A stretch of 33,951 nucleotides of DNA from Dimargaris cristalligena (taxonomy: Eukaryota; Kickxellomycota; Dimargaritomycetes; Dimargaritales; Dimargaritaceae): the NCBI GenBank assembly GCA_027576995.1, contig JANBQC010000290.1, positions 1-33,951 of the forward strand. Direction: 5' to 3'. This document shows, piece after piece, positions 9,122 through 19,884 of this stretch. A program made the position numbers and the translations under genes. A model generated the notes under the pieces. It made no database searches. It was not told the DNA's origin and was given only the letters and a program-made list of their open reading frames with translations. Each line of letters opens with the position of its first letter. The stretch's first letter is position 1.

Positions 9122-11113
9122 TTAAAATCCGGGACCATTAGCATTCTTTATAGCGGAGTTTGAATCCCGTAAACACGACAAATTCAGTCTATTAGTTAGT
9201 AAGCATGCACTAGAGTATTAAAAAAATTGAACAGATGCCAGAACAGAGGATCCACTTACCGGGTGAGATAGGTTGTCACTTCGATTTCAATTTTGAGGAC
9301 CGGACCCGTGTTTAAATTGGGCATGGAGCTGAGGTGTTTAAATCGGGTGACTTCGATAGTTTCCTTGAACAAGCTAACCGTTGTGGACGGGTAATGAGGT
9401 TTACTCAAGGCAATGGCCAAGTGGTCATCAAGCACGGAAAACCCACACCGGGCCCCCTGGAACGTAGCGTTACGGGGACCAAAGGAGACTTGCACTAGGT
9501 TTAGCGAATTATCCGGGGTGGCCGGGACAATTCCGGGGCTCGATAGGTGGGTCTCAGCATCGGGTGGGACAATCCATTGCGGAGAAGAAGAGAGGGATGA
9601 AGGAACCGACGAGGGTAACGAAGAATTCGAAGCACTTGGACTATTTCGGGTGGGTACTTCAAGGCGACGTTTCTTATGGACGGATTTGGGTTTCCCGGGG
9701 TCGTTCACGAAGGGACCACCCCCGCTGCTTTTATGGTCTTTGCGGCCCGGAGACTTACCCCCGTGACTGAAAACGGTACCCGACTGAATGACAATGGGCC
9801 CGGCCGAATCCGCCCGACCACCCCCTCCTTTGGCGGACCCGAAGGACCGAATGGCCCCGGTGACGGGATCTTCAAATTCGGTAATGGCCTGGAATAGGGA
9901 GGGTTTGGTTGGGGGTCGAGGGACCGGTCGGACTTTACCGGATGGTGAGTTGGTCGAGGAAGGAGTGGACCCGCCTTTGTTAAGGCTAAGGGTTTTCTTG
10001 GGGGTTTTACCAGTGCCGTGACCCGGGGCCGATTTACTCGAGCCAGCCGATCGATTGGCCTGATCCATGACCGGACCGGTTACCTCGGTTACCCCCTTTA
10101 AGATTTTACCGTGCTTCCATTTAACCCCGCAGGCATTGCATAGGGTTCCCGGACCGGCCGGACCCCGGCGCCACATGGGAGTGGTGGTGTTACCACAGTA
10201 CTGACATTGTTTCGTTCCACCGGGATTATTATTATAGGTAACCGGTGTGGCGGAGCTTTTCTTGGAGGATCCCTTGGGGGGAGTGGGCTTAGCATTCGGT
10301 GTACGGGGGTTAACCTCTACGGAGGCTTGGACATGCTGTCTGGACCGCTTGGTATCATTTTTGCCTTCAACGGACGAGGCCTTGGTTGATGACGACGGTG
10401 TGGAAGGGGGTGGTTGACTCAGGTGTCTCGCACCGGCGATTGGCCCACTGCCCGTCGGAGAAACGAGGGCATGGACATGGTCCGCAATAAATGTATTGAC
10501 ATAGGTCGGGAAATCAGGCTCTTCGAGAAGCGAGGGGGGCAGCTCACAGGGCAGAAAGTAGTCCAGGGGTACGGAATAGGAGGTAGAATTATGGGGGCTA
10601 ATCGGTACGAGCGAGAAGGCGGTGGGGGCAGTGACAGCCTCGAGTGCGGAGAGGAGGTCCTCACTCACCCCCACGAGGCTCATGACTAGCGGTTGCTGGC
10701 TGGAGAAATCTGGCGGTAAATCGAAGGAAGCCAGTACCTGGATAGTTGTAACCAAGAGACAGTAGGAGCGTATAGATGGTTGGGTATAGGACACGGTCCA
10801 CGCCCAAAATAGAATGCAGTTAGTGGAATGTATAACAATACCAATGGGGAATGGATATTTGGTTAGGACAGGTCTACATTATCCGTATAATTCGAAAGGG
10901 TCGAGATGGCGCTAGAAAACCTACATGGTACGGGGCGATCATGGTGGTGGGTTCGATAACGGCCGAAGCTGGAAACCGCCACCAACCGGAGGGGTTTTCG
11001 GCGAATTGAAACACGACCTGGGGCGAAACGGAGGGGCCGTACGCCGGGATGGGTTGGGGGGAGCCTGGGCAAGAGTAGAAACGGGTCTGGTGAAAGCAGT
11101 GGGGGCCAATCAT
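9122..11113 (-). CDS. GATA-type zinc-finger transcription regulator (3 exons, modelled)
   Basis: The main exon is an open frame at 9260-10737. It encodes one GATA finger, CQYC, 18 residues, CNAC, with the TPMWRRGP core and a basic tail (GVKWKHGKIL). I join an upstream exon, 10925-11113 (ATG at 11113, donor GTAGGT), to an acceptor ...TATCCAG at 10738; both are phase 0 and the intron is 187 bp. Downstream, the apparent stop at 9256-9258 lies inside a consensus donor GTAAGT (9259-9254). Splicing across 71 bp, with a TACTAAC branch site and TAG acceptor, adds a 67-base exon ending in TAA at 9122-9124. The model is in frame throughout at about 577 residues, with the finger near residues 240-270. 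Most of the rest is Ser/Pro/Lys-rich and disordered-looking, with a more conserved-looking C-terminal block. Without the first intron, the first in-frame ATG of the main exon is at 10683. The DNA target is presumably a GATA-like site; the regulon is unknown. Confidence 0.72.
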
Positions 11114-12711
11114 AAGGGTGGCTTCACCTAAACTCCTCCTCCCCAAAGAGTCAGCATTAGCAGCCTCCCCTGGTGCGAAGACTGACTGAACCCATGTCTG
11201 GCGGGTTTTCAGCAATGAGGTGCAGAGGGGCGAGGGCAGTCTATAGGCAATGCATGGAGTGGTTTAAGGAAAGGCAGCGGCTAATTTACATGAAGTTAGT
11301 TCGGGAGGCAACAAGATTAGGGTGAATGGGGCCATGTGGGCTTGCCTCCAGTAGACTGTGGGTAAGTTGACTGGCTTTGCAAGTCACGCAATGCTTAGAC
11401 GGCCAGTGGAGGAGGGGCTTGGCTCGGTTCGTCTACCTGTGGCTGGCTCACAAGTACGCCTTCGTAGCCATGGGCTACTGAAGAGAATTCACCGCCTGTA
11501 GATGAAGCCGGGCGAAACTTTGAGAGGTAGAGAAAGACCGTAAGGAGGAGGACCTACAGAGCTGAATTGACCATGGCGAATGCGGGTGCCGTGAAGAGGT
11601 GAGTCTGTCGGAGTAGATAGTAGTAGTGGGCTGAGCACGGCGGCCGCAGTTCCCGATGCAAAGAAAGAATGGATTAGAGTAGAACGGGTTTAACAAGAGA
11701 ATGGGCAAAGTCCTTTAGAGCTGGAACTCTTGGGGTCTCGCATCTACACTTGCGTGTAACCAACGAGCTGGTCTGGGTGGGAACGGTGTCGTTGCTATGG
11801 CATTGCCTGCAAGTTAATAGTTGATTGATATACTGGGCCATACCGCGGGGGCAATGTATATCCAGCCTGCTGAACCGTGGCTGTACTGCATTACATTGAA
11901 TCACCATATAGCTCGATCCAGAGCGCTGACGCGTGGTATCCCGTGGTTTCAGAGGCCCTCAGTTTGGTCCAACAGGTTGTTCTAACCCTACCCTGAGGGC
12001 CGGCCCGGGCAATTCCTAGGATGGCGTAACTATGTTGAAGGGTACGAGCGAAAGTCGAAGGAACGGAGTATTAAAAAAGGGCCTAGGCGGATGCGACCCA
12101 AATCAATCATCCAATGGACGGGACCCGCTAGAAACAATCATTTAACGAGATGGGCTCGCCAGATACTAACTGGCGTGTTTAGTGGGCGGTATCTCACATT
12201 ACCGGTCGACTGAACCCTGCGGTCTGGGAATGGTTTACAGGGCAGCAAAGCGGGCTATTAGACCAGGGGATCATTGTCAAAACTAACGCCGAGGAAAACA
12301 ATTTCGAGCGATGGGGCCTTGTATAGGGCTAATGGGAAGATAACAGGCCAGAACCACCTTTTATAACCCGTCCAAATGAAGCGCCTTGGCTGACTAACCC
12401 ACAGCCGGTTGATCCCTGGTAAGGAGGCCTAGCCTAGCCATGTGCAAGTCCGACTCTAGTCGTACCTCTAATGAAGTGTCCTTTATAGTTGATTCCTCTC
12501 TTGCCTTGTTCTGTTTCCAGCATTCCCATCTCGTTTCTATTCAACTTCTCCCTACTTCCGATAATTGGTATCATAGTAGCCCTAAGCTCATCTTTCTCCC
12601 CCTCTCCCCTCGACCACCCTTTGTTCAATTTCGATTGTTCGTTTACATTCCCTTACATTCTCTCTTTTCCGAGTGTGTCGCTACAGCTCCAATCCGCTCT
12701 CTGTTCTCACC
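11114..12711. other. Intergenic between divergent GATA and RPN10 genes
   Basis: This 1.6 kb stretch has normal CpG content and probably holds both promoters. A perfect 6 bp hairpin with a 7 base loop lies at 12157-12175. The last 220 bp before the RPN10 ATG are rich in C and T, like the leaders of other genes here. The scattered short frames overlap on both strands and carry no motif. Confidence 0.45.
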
Positions 12712-14402
12712 ATGGTTCTTGAAGCCTCCGTCATCATGTAGGTTGCTGCCTGTCGATTCTCTTTCTTCACAATACCGAGCAATGTCACAGCCCCGGTTGG
12801 TACTGACTGTAGCCCCTCCCAGTTTGACTAAAAAGGGCTATACTCCCTATTGTCTAGTATATCCCACGAAACCCACCTAATCAATCACATCCCCATGTGT
12901 TAACTAATCGACCACATCCATCCACCAATAGTCTCGATAACTCCGACTGGATGCGCAATGGGGACTATACCCCAACTCGCTATGCCGCCCAGAAGGACGC
13001 AGTCAACCTCGTCTATTCCGCCAAACTGCAGTCCAATCCCGAAAACACCGTAGCCTGCCTCGCCATGGCCGGTAAAAGGTATGTGTAGCCATAAATCTGC
13101 CATTGGCTTCACAACTCGCTATTGATAAATACGACACACTGATCTTGCGCCGAAGCCCTTTCCATCACTACTGGCTCGCTGCTTTTCGCACATTCTATAA
13201 ACATCAACATCCTTTTCCAGCCAACTGTTCATCTAACGACGTTCCCCTAATCTTCGCTATTACTTCTTCCCCCCTATCCTTACCAGCCCCGAAATGCTAG
13301 TCTCTCTCACCAACGATGTCGGCCAGATCCTTTCGGGTCTTCACAAAATGAAGCTCGGTGGAAGCCCCAATTTGGAAGCCTCCATCCAGATTGCCCAACT
13401 GGCCCTCAAGCACCGCGCCAATAAGAACCAACGGCAACGGGTTGTGGTTTTCGTGGGCAGTCCCATTACTACTGACGAAAAATCTCTGGTCCGGATCGCC
13501 AAGAAACTCAAGAAGAATAACATTGCCGTGGATTTCGTCAACTTTGGTGAAATTGCCGAGAACCAGTCCAAACTCGAGGCCTTCATCGCTAGTATCAACT
13601 CCAACGACAACAGCCACCTGGTGAGCATCCCGCCCGGCTCGCATATTCTCAGTGATTTGGTCCGGAACTCCCCTATCATATCGGGTGAGGAAGGTGGATC
13701 GACTAGCTACAGCGGGGCTGACCAGAACGATTTTGAATTCGGCGTGGACCCTAACCTGGACCCCGAACTGGCTCTGGTAAGTTGGGGTGATCCTACCTAT
13801 TGATCATTATACCTTTTCATCGGATGTTTCGGAAGGGGATTTTTAATTTCATATTGCCATTCCCCGGGGCCAACTTACTCAACTATCTTGTTATTTATGC
13901 ACCAACCGTTTTTACCCTACTAATTCAGGCCCTTCGCATGTCGATGGAAGAGGAGCGTGCCCGCCAGGCGGCTACCACCGGTCCCAGCTCGACCAGCAAT
14001 GCGCAATCATTGGCCAGCGAAAAACCAAATGCCACTTCCGGTTCGGGCAAAGCGCCCGCCACTGCCGGTCACCCAGAAGCCGACGAAGACGCCATGCTCG
14101 CCCAGGCCCTGGCCCTATCCACCGGTGGGGGTAACCATGACACCACCGATATGGCCATGGATGACAGCACCGACATGAACGAAGACGAAGAAATTGCCCG
14201 GGCCATTGCTCTATCCATGCAGCAAGGGGGCGACGATAATGCGGCCGCGTCCGGTTCGAATATGCCCGATTTCATGTCATCCGTGATCAGTTCGCTTCCG
14301 GGCGTCGATTCCAACGACCCTCGTCTCCAGGATATGATGGAAGACACCCCCGACGAGGATGATAAGGAGAAAGCGAAGAAGGAATCTAAGCGTGAACAGT
14401 AA
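12712..14402 (+). CDS. RPN10: 26S proteasome regulatory subunit Rpn10 (ubiquitin receptor)
   Basis: Four exons: 12712-12737, 12932-13078, 13287-13776 and 13929-14402, with introns of 194, 208 and 152 bp, all GT-AG. The spliced frame is 378 residues. It starts MVLEASVI, then LDNSDWMRNGDYTPTR and AGKSPEMLVSLTNDVG, and LALKHR and VVFVGSPI follow, all hallmarks of the N-terminal von Willebrand A domain (about 1-190) that docks in the proteasome lid/base. Three ubiquitin-interacting motifs follow: ELALALRMSMEEE spanning the last splice junction (about 218-230), MLAQALALS (about 277-285) and EIARAIALSMQQ (about 309-320). A charged Lys/Glu tail ends the protein. Yeast Rpn10 has one UIM and human S5a two, so three is at the high end. 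The family captures polyubiquitylated substrates for degradation in nucleus and cytosol. The 26-base first exon is easy to miss, but its nine encoded residues match the family start exactly. Confidence 0.95.
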
Positions 14403-15310
14403 TTATCTCTCCTCTCGAATTTATTTTTGTTCATTCGATTGGATCCTTCTTCTAGTACCACCTAGGGATCTCAGACACCTCGGACTGTAGAGGGAGGGGC
14501 ACCTCCACCTCATCAAGTCACAGGCCATTATGGCGATGGGGTGGCCAAGGAAATGTGCGCCTCCCTTACATCTATTTTTTTAGTATGGGTGGATATACTG
14601 GCTATCCAACCTCCCCCTCTCTCTTCCAGGGTCTTTTCCCTACCATTTATATCTTCCCCTCCATCTCTCTGTACTTTCCACCTGCGCCAATTTGACAATG
14701 ATCGTTCATTACAATCTACCCGTACATCCTTTCTGGCTTCATCCCGTTAAGCAATAAACCACTGATATATACATATAAATATCCGATAAACGAAGCTACT
14801 ATCTAGAGGTTGATCATTAACATTAACAAGCTGCTCTATTTTGGCAAGCTACTCTACTTTAGTTTTAGGGCCGCTTGGTTTAGCTAAGCTATGCTATTCT
14901 CACCAGCGGATACTCTAATAAGTGCTATCAAGCCCTAGTTCTATCTAATCCATCGCACAAAATCTAGACAATTGGCGAAGCAGGCCCAAACGGCCCCTTA
15001 TAATACATCTCGCCCTCTTCATTTCTTTATATTTCCGCTCACCAATAAACCAGCACCTACGCCCTTTCTTTCCACACTCTAAATTGACCCAAGAATATCC
15101 TTTATTTTTAGATTATATAGTCCGGGAAACCCACGAACATGCTCGGTAAAATGAAAGATCCCCAAAAACCGAAACGTTACTAATGCAGCCGAAATATAAA
15201 AAAATGAGTGAGGGGGGTGGTGTAACTTAGTCCACAGGATCTACGACCTGCGGGTACGTGGGAGGGGAGGGGAGGGGAGGGAACCCAGGTTCTTCGATTG
15301 TCGGTGTTTT
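14403..15310. other. Convergent 3' intergenic region (RPN10 / GUS1)
   Basis: Both neighbours end here. AATAAA occurs on the plus strand near 14753 and 15046, and on the minus strand near 15103, as possible polyadenylation signals. The 69-codon frame at 14541-14750 is pyrimidine-rich and has no motif. A GGGGA tandem lies just beyond the GUS1 stop. Confidence 0.45.
15259..15281 (+). repeat. (GGGGA)n tandem, G-quadruplex-capable
   Basis: Four consecutive GGGGA-type units plus a flanking GGG lie on the plus strand, 30-50 bp past the GUS1 stop codon. GUS1 is on the minus strand, so its transcript would carry the complementary C-rich repeat while the template strand could fold. Any role in 3' end formation is inference. 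Confidence 0.6.
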
Positions 15311-17503
15311 TTAAGCCTTACCGGACTTGGTAGCCATGGAGGTAGCCTTACCGTCGGGAATGCGAATGAGGTGAACGGCGGGGCTTTCGGGGGTGGAAGG
15401 TTTATCGCAAATGTAGTATCCGCGACGTTCCAGCTGGATAATATCTCCCTGTTTCAGGGCATGTAGGTTACTGTCACCCAGGGCGGGGACCTTGAATTCA
15501 GTGACGGGAGTGATGAAATCCTTCCAATCGTCGTTTTCCTCCAGTTTCTTCTTGGTGATCAGGTAGTCATAGTCCAGGAGCACACACTGGATCAGACCGG
15601 GTTCTTCCGCGGGCGTCAGCATGGACAGCCAGGTCAGCTTCTTCTTGGTTTTCTTGAAGTCACCCTCGAGGTGCATTTCCAAATCCACTACCTGGACCAC
15701 CCCGCTGGTTTCGTCCCGCTGGATCCGGCGGACAATCATGTTGCCCCAGTCCATCAGGGTCACTTCTTCACCGACTTCCAGGGCCGCGGCATCCTCAGCG
15801 TCGAGGCAGAGGGTGCTGGACGTGTACACCTTCTTGGTACCCACGGCGGGGTTCTTCTTGTGCTTGGGCACGTCTTTGGCATGGGGCAGGGCGGGGCAGT
15901 CTAGGACGTTGGCCACGCAGAGGTCCTTTTCGGTGATGGCCGTGTGGCGGGGGGCCACGGGGTCAATCACCTTCTTGTTCAGCGCCCACAGCTTGTCCCA
16001 CTCCAGGAGCAGAATATTCTGGGAAGCGCCCTGCATGATGATGTACTGCTTCAGGGCTTCGATGGTGAGACCACGGCGGCGGATACCGCGCACAGTCGGG
16101 AAGCGCGGGTCGTCCCATCCGGTCACCAGACCCTCGCCGACGATGGCCTGCAGCTTACGCTTAGAGAGCAGGGTGTAGACAAAGTTCAGGCGACTGAAGT
16201 CCCAGATGTGAACCTTGCGGATACCCAGGGCATCGAAGAACCATTCGTACTGGGGGTTACGATCGCGGTATTCGTTGGTCCGCAGGGCGTGGGTGACACC
16301 CTCCAGACTGTCTACGACGGGGCAGGCGAAGTCGTAGGTCGGGTAGACCTTCCATTTGCGGCCGTGGATGTGGTGGGGGGCATCGATGTTGCAGCGGTAG
16401 ATGACGGGATCACGCATGGCCTTGTTGGGGTTATCGACACTCATCTTGGCCCGCAGACAGCACTTGAGACCATACTCGGTGCCCTCGGTCATTTCGGCAA
16501 AGCGCTTCAGGTTCTCCTCCATGCTGTTGTTACGGCAGCGGGATTCGATACCGGCCCCGCGTTCTTCGCGCATAGTCAGGTTGTCGGTATCATCGACGTA
16601 GGCCAGACCCTTGCGGATCAGCTCCAGGGCGTATTCGTAGAGCTGGTCGAAGTAGTCGGAGGTGTGGGTGATTTTTTCACTGGTGATGCCCAGCAGTTTA
16701 AGGTCCTCCACAATGCTCTCTTCGTACTCCATCTTTTCCTTGGAGGGGTTAGTATCGTCGAACCGGATGATCAAACGACCGTTGTACTTTTGGGCAAAGT
16801 ACTGGTTGAGCAGGGCGGCCTTGGCGTGGCCAATGTGCAGGTAACCACTGGGTTCAGGTGGGAACCGGGTCACGACGCCCCCTTGGACACCGTCCTTCAG
16901 CGGGATGTCGAAGTTGCCCTGGTCGACACGGTTCCGGGTAGACTCGACGGCCTTCTGGAGGGCCTGGAGGGCGGCCTCCGCCTGGGGCAGGGTATTGACG
17001 TAGTTGTACCAACGCACCAGGTGGACGCCTAGCTTAGCAGCGGTTCCGCTCTTGAGGTTACTCTGGAAGACCCGGGACGAGCGCAGGGCACCCCACACGG
17101 CAAAGTCGGCCTCGGTCAAGGCGTAACCGGCCAGGAAACTCCGGAACACCAGGTGGTGGTTCAGCTGGGCCAGACTGGCGCCCAGCTGCTTGAAGTCGGA
17201 GGTGCTGAGCTCACTCTGGGCGGCGGCCAGCCAACGTTCGACGGCGGCGGCTTGGTCGGCATGGCCGCTGGCGTGGCCGGAGAGGGCGGCCAACTCGCGG
17301 ATGGCGGCACAGGGACCGACGAATTCGTTGTCGCCCATGGTGAGTACGGCGGTGGAGGACTTGTCGTTGTCCTTGACCAGGGCGGCGTCCTTCCAGGTGA
17401 CGGTGATGGTGAGATCGGTGGATTGATCCTGGAGCCAGGCGGCGTAGAGCAGCGGGCCGTAGGGAAGGGCCGGGGCCTTTTGGGCAAGAGTCAGGGTGGC
17501 CAT
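15311..17503 (-). CDS. GUS1: Cytosolic glutamyl-tRNA synthetase
   Basis: An intronless frame of 730 residues. I start it at the ATG at 17503 (context ACCCATGG), since the six codons before it open only with TTG. Residues about 1-190 form a GST-like N-terminal region, as in yeast Gus1, where it binds the Arc1 cofactor. The class I catalytic core begins at VTRFPPEPSGYLHIGH, with the HIGH motif near 223-226. RFDDTNPSKE and KCCLRAKM follow, and the second signature is LLSKRKL near 445-451, the KMSKS equivalent. KVYPTYDFACP and HALRTNEYRDRNPQY are typical of the eukaryotic GluRS/GlnRS group, and the overall match is to cytosolic GluRS rather than GlnRS. A beta-barrel anticodon-binding region fills the C-terminus. 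It charges tRNA-Glu with glutamate for cytosolic translation. Length is close to yeast Gus1 (708). Codon use is strongly biased to C/G-ending codons, as expected for a highly expressed gene. Confidence 0.94.
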   Translation of the reverse strand: MATLTLAQKAPALPYGPLLYAAWLQDQSTDLTITVTWKDAALVKDNDKSSTAVLTMGDNEFVGPCAAIRELAALSGHASGHADQAAAVERWLAAAQSELSTSDFKQLGASLAQLNHHLVFRSFLAGYALTEADFAVWGALRSSRVFQSNLKSGTAAKLGVHLVRWYNYVNTLPQAEAALQALQKAVESTRNRVDQGNFDIPLKDGVQGGVVTRFPPEPSGYLHIGHAKAALLNQYFAQKYNGRLIIRFDDTNPSKEKMEYEESIVEDLKLLGITSEKITHTSDYFDQLYEYALELIRKGLAYVDDTDNLTMREERGAGIESRCRNNSMEENLKRFAEMTEGTEYGLKCCLRAKMSVDNPNKAMRDPVIYRCNIDAPHHIHGRKWKVYPTYDFACPVVDSLEGVTHALRTNEYRDRNPQYEWFFDALGIRKVHIWDFSRLNFVYTLLSKRKLQAIVGEGLVTGWDDPRFPTVRGIRRRGLTIEALKQYIIMQGASQNILLLEWDKLWALNKKVIDPVAPRHTAITEKDLCVANVLDCPALPHAKDVPKHKKNPAVGTKKVYTSSTLCLDAEDAAALEVGEEVTLMDWGNMIVRRIQRDETSGVVQVVDLEMHLEGDFKKTKKKLTWLSMLTPAEEPGLIQCVLLDYDYLITKKKLEENDDWKDFITPVTEFKVPALGDSNLHALKQGDIIQLERRGYYICDKPSTPESPAVHLIRIPDGKATSMATKSGKA

Positions 17504-17565
17504 GGGTAAGGTCAAATACAATAAGTAATGCGAGAGGAAATAGACGATAAAAAATAATAAAAGGA

Positions 17566-17575
17566 CTTATAAAAA
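17566..17575 (-). promoter_or_regulatory. TATA-like element upstream of GUS1
   Basis: TTTTTATAAG on the minus strand lies about 65 bp before the GUS1 ATG in an A/T-rich stretch. It is plausible by position only. Confidence 0.35.
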
Positions 17576-18609
17576 GAAAGGAATCAAGGTTAAACTGAAC
17601 CAAGTGGGAAATGGCGGACAAGGGGAAGTACTGGTGCGGCTCACCCAGGGCGGAGAAAGCGGGGGGCCAAACCTAAATCGTACGAGATGATTGATTTCTT
17701 AGTGAATCAGTGTGATGGCTCGGCTGGTACTCTCTTCAGCCATAGCATTCATTCGGTTCCCCCTCAGTGGCTGTACAGGAGGGTCTCTTGGGACTATGGT
17801 GTTCAATGGGCTGGTGATTCATGTAGTTTCCCCTGCTAACCCTCTAACCCTACTAATCCTTCAAGCATGAATGCAACAAGCCTAGCAGGTCAGGTGACTC
17901 TATCTATAAATTAGAGCTCCGAAGCATTTGGGACTTGTAATACTTTCGGCTAGGTCTACAGAACAGGTGGCCATATTCCTAGGGATACTCCGGCTCTTAG
18001 GCCCGAAAGACCCAAACGAACTCTAAGTGTCTCCGACCATGCCGTAAATCTTGTTATGGAAAGGCTGGTGATTGGCAGGTACTGTTTTACACTTACAATG
18101 GAGCGAAAATTGGGCCTTAATCTCGCCACCCTAACTCAGCAGACATTGGTAGTAGTGGACAAACCACCTACACCATCACTAATCAATTGCGCCATAGTTA
18201 ATAAAGCGAAGTAAGAGAAGCAGGGGGCGGCTCTCTTTGCGCGATTTCTATCGGCAATTACTCATGGATGATTTGATTTGATTTAGCATACAGGTTATAC
18301 TTCGATTAATCAGGAAATCATTGCTGGTTTATCGAGCTATTGATGTAAGGATTAGTAGGGCACTTCCTATTAATAGAAGCCAGCCTGATATAGGATATCG
18401 TGAAGACATGATCGGGCACCCAAATTCAAATCTGGGCTCGATTCAGTCGAGTGAGCCACGCCACAATAGGTAAAGGACAAGTTCAATGCTTTCTAAATAC
18501 AACTAACCAGCTGCATCTATTTCTTTGAGGTTCAATGGTATCCCAACATAGCAGTAAAGGGTTTTATTAGGCTGGGCAATCCCCTGTGTTGCCGCCGAAT
18601 TGTTGAGCC

Positions 18610-18617
18610 TGACGTCA
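18610..18617 (+). promoter_or_regulatory. CRE palindrome TGACGTCA
   Basis: A perfect ATF/CREB-type site lies about 310 bp upstream of the methyltransferase start. bZIP factors of the Atf1/Sko1 family bind this sequence in fungi, often in stress genes. A single site can occur by chance. Confidence 0.4.
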
Positions 18618-18750
18618 ATCCCTCCTCCTAGTTTGGCAATATGTGACTGGTCTATTCATTATTCCCATCGAACAGGTGACAAACTGGCGAGGTAAAGATG
18701 ATCCGCCAGCTTTGGTTTGTGACGACGAAAAATAGAACTCGGTATTAGGC

Positions 18751-18756
18751 TATAAA
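18751..18756 (+). promoter_or_regulatory. TATA box of the methyltransferase gene
   Basis: GCTATAAAGG lies 172 bp before the ATG and is followed by a long C/T-rich leader, the usual fungal arrangement of TATA box then pyrimidine tract then start codon. Confidence 0.45.
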
Positions 18757-18927
18757 GGCCGACTTACCCGCCCAGACTACCAAGTCCCCCAACCTCCCCT
18801 TCTCATTCTTCGCACTTAGATCTTACCTGACAATAACCCTCCCCCTTTCCCTCTCTCTGCTCATCTCCTACCCCTACTCCACCTAACTATTGCTACCCCA
18901 CCTGACTTTTGCTACCCCAACTCTACA

Positions 18928-19884
18928 ATGGCGAGCTTTTCCGATGAGAGTTTCAATGCCAGCAACTACCTGGCCTTCCGCCCCACCTATTCACCCACTC
19001 TAGCCCAGACCATTGTGGACTACCATACCCAGCGCCCCGGCAACCAGCTGGGACTGGCCGTGGACTTGGCCGCCGGAACGGGCCAAATGTGCAAGGCGCT
19101 TAGCCCCCACTTCGACCAGGTTTACGGCCTGGACGTTTCGACCACCATGCTCGAAGCCGCCGCCCCCTTACCCAACGTGGTGTATGCCGTCAGTCCGGCC
19201 GAGGGCCCTTGGGATGCCCGCATTGCTCCTGGCTCGGTCGACCTGGTCACCATTTCCCAGGCGGTCCATTACTTCAAGCGGCCCGACGTCTGGCAGCAGA
19301 TTCGCCGCATGCTCAAGCCCGGCGGTACCCTGGCCATTTTCAGCTATAGTTTCATGAGTTTCCCCGGGAAGCCCCAGGCAACCCGGTTATTGTGGGACTT
19401 GGGACTTAACCCCGCTAAATACGGCGACCTGTGGGACGCTGGTCGGAAGGACGTGGATATCCTTTATGGGGACTGGGACATCCCCTTTGCCAATGTTCAG
19501 CGTCTCTACTCGTCGGCTGCGTTGGTGAGCCCCGCCCGGGCCCTGCCGAGTAGTGAACAGTCCGGTGGGAGGGTGTCCGCTACCACGACCGCGTTGCCGG
19601 CCGACCTGCTGGACCTGTTGCACCGGGTTCAGACTGCGAATGGCGCCTATTTAGGGGCCCCCGAAACGTTTATTCAGCGCGACTTGACTCCCGCTCAGCT
19701 GGAGGCCTACCTCCATACCTGGTCAGCCGGGAAACATTATGTAGCACGCAACCCGGGGCATACTACCCTGGTTGAAGACACCGTCCAGCAGATGATGGAC
19801 GGCGAGGGCTGCCCTAACCGAGATCAGCCTTGGGCCGTAGAGTGGAACAACGTTCTTATCTTAGGCCAGAATCCCTCCTCATGA
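18928..19884 (+). CDS. Class I SAM-dependent methyltransferase (Crg1/Tmt1-like)
   Basis: An intronless 318-residue frame. The N-terminus (FNASNYLAFRPTYSPTL) is typical of the family that includes yeast Tmt1 (trans-aconitate methyltransferase) and Crg1. SAM motif I is VDLAAGTGQ (45-53). The acidic ribose-binding residue is in GLDVS (67-71). DLVTISQAVHYF (105-116) carries the post-motif region, and MLKPGGTLAIFSY (128-140) is the motif III strand. The C-terminal third shows no added domain, signal peptide or membrane segment, so a cytosolic small-molecule methyltransferase is likely. The substrate cannot be read from the sequence. It is divergently transcribed from GUS1, with a TATA box and a CRE site upstream and an AATAAA 77 bp after the stop. 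Confidence 0.88.
   Translation: MASFSDESFNASNYLAFRPTYSPTLAQTIVDYHTQRPGNQLGLAVDLAAGTGQMCKALSPHFDQVYGLDVSTTMLEAAAPLPNVVYAVSPAEGPWDARIAPGSVDLVTISQAVHYFKRPDVWQQIRRMLKPGGTLAIFSYSFMSFPGKPQATRLLWDLGLNPAKYGDLWDAGRKDVDILYGDWDIPFANVQRLYSSAALVSPARALPSSEQSGGRVSATTTALPADLLDLLHRVQTANGAYLGAPETFIQRDLTPAQLEAYLHTWSAGKHYVARNPGHTTLVEDTVQQMMDGEGCPNRDQPWAVEWNNVLILGQNPSS

Larger units (their letters stand above)
17504..18927. other. Divergent promoter region (GUS1 / methyltransferase)
   Basis: No gene is supported in these 1.4 kb. It holds a TATA-like site for GUS1 (17566-17575), a perfect CRE palindrome (18610-18617) and a TATA box before the methyltransferase (18751-18756). The methyltransferase leader contains TTGCTACCCCA twice within its last 40 bp. 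A short GATTT tandem lies near 18268-18283. Confidence 0.5.

Noticed and set aside
12157..12175. 6 bp hairpin as a terminator or structured RNA
   Set aside because: It is a single short hairpin in a eukaryotic intergenic region without a U-run or covarying partner; it is noted only as local structure.
15944..17032. 362-codon plus-strand frame
   Set aside because: It is antisense to GUS1; strong third-position GC bias removes stops from the opposite strand.
15311..17503. Glutaminyl-tRNA synthetase as the identity
   Set aside because: The N-terminal GST-like region, GVVTRFPPEPSGYLHIGH start and LLSKRKL signature agree better with eukaryotic cytosolic GluRS; GlnRS has a different N-terminal domain.
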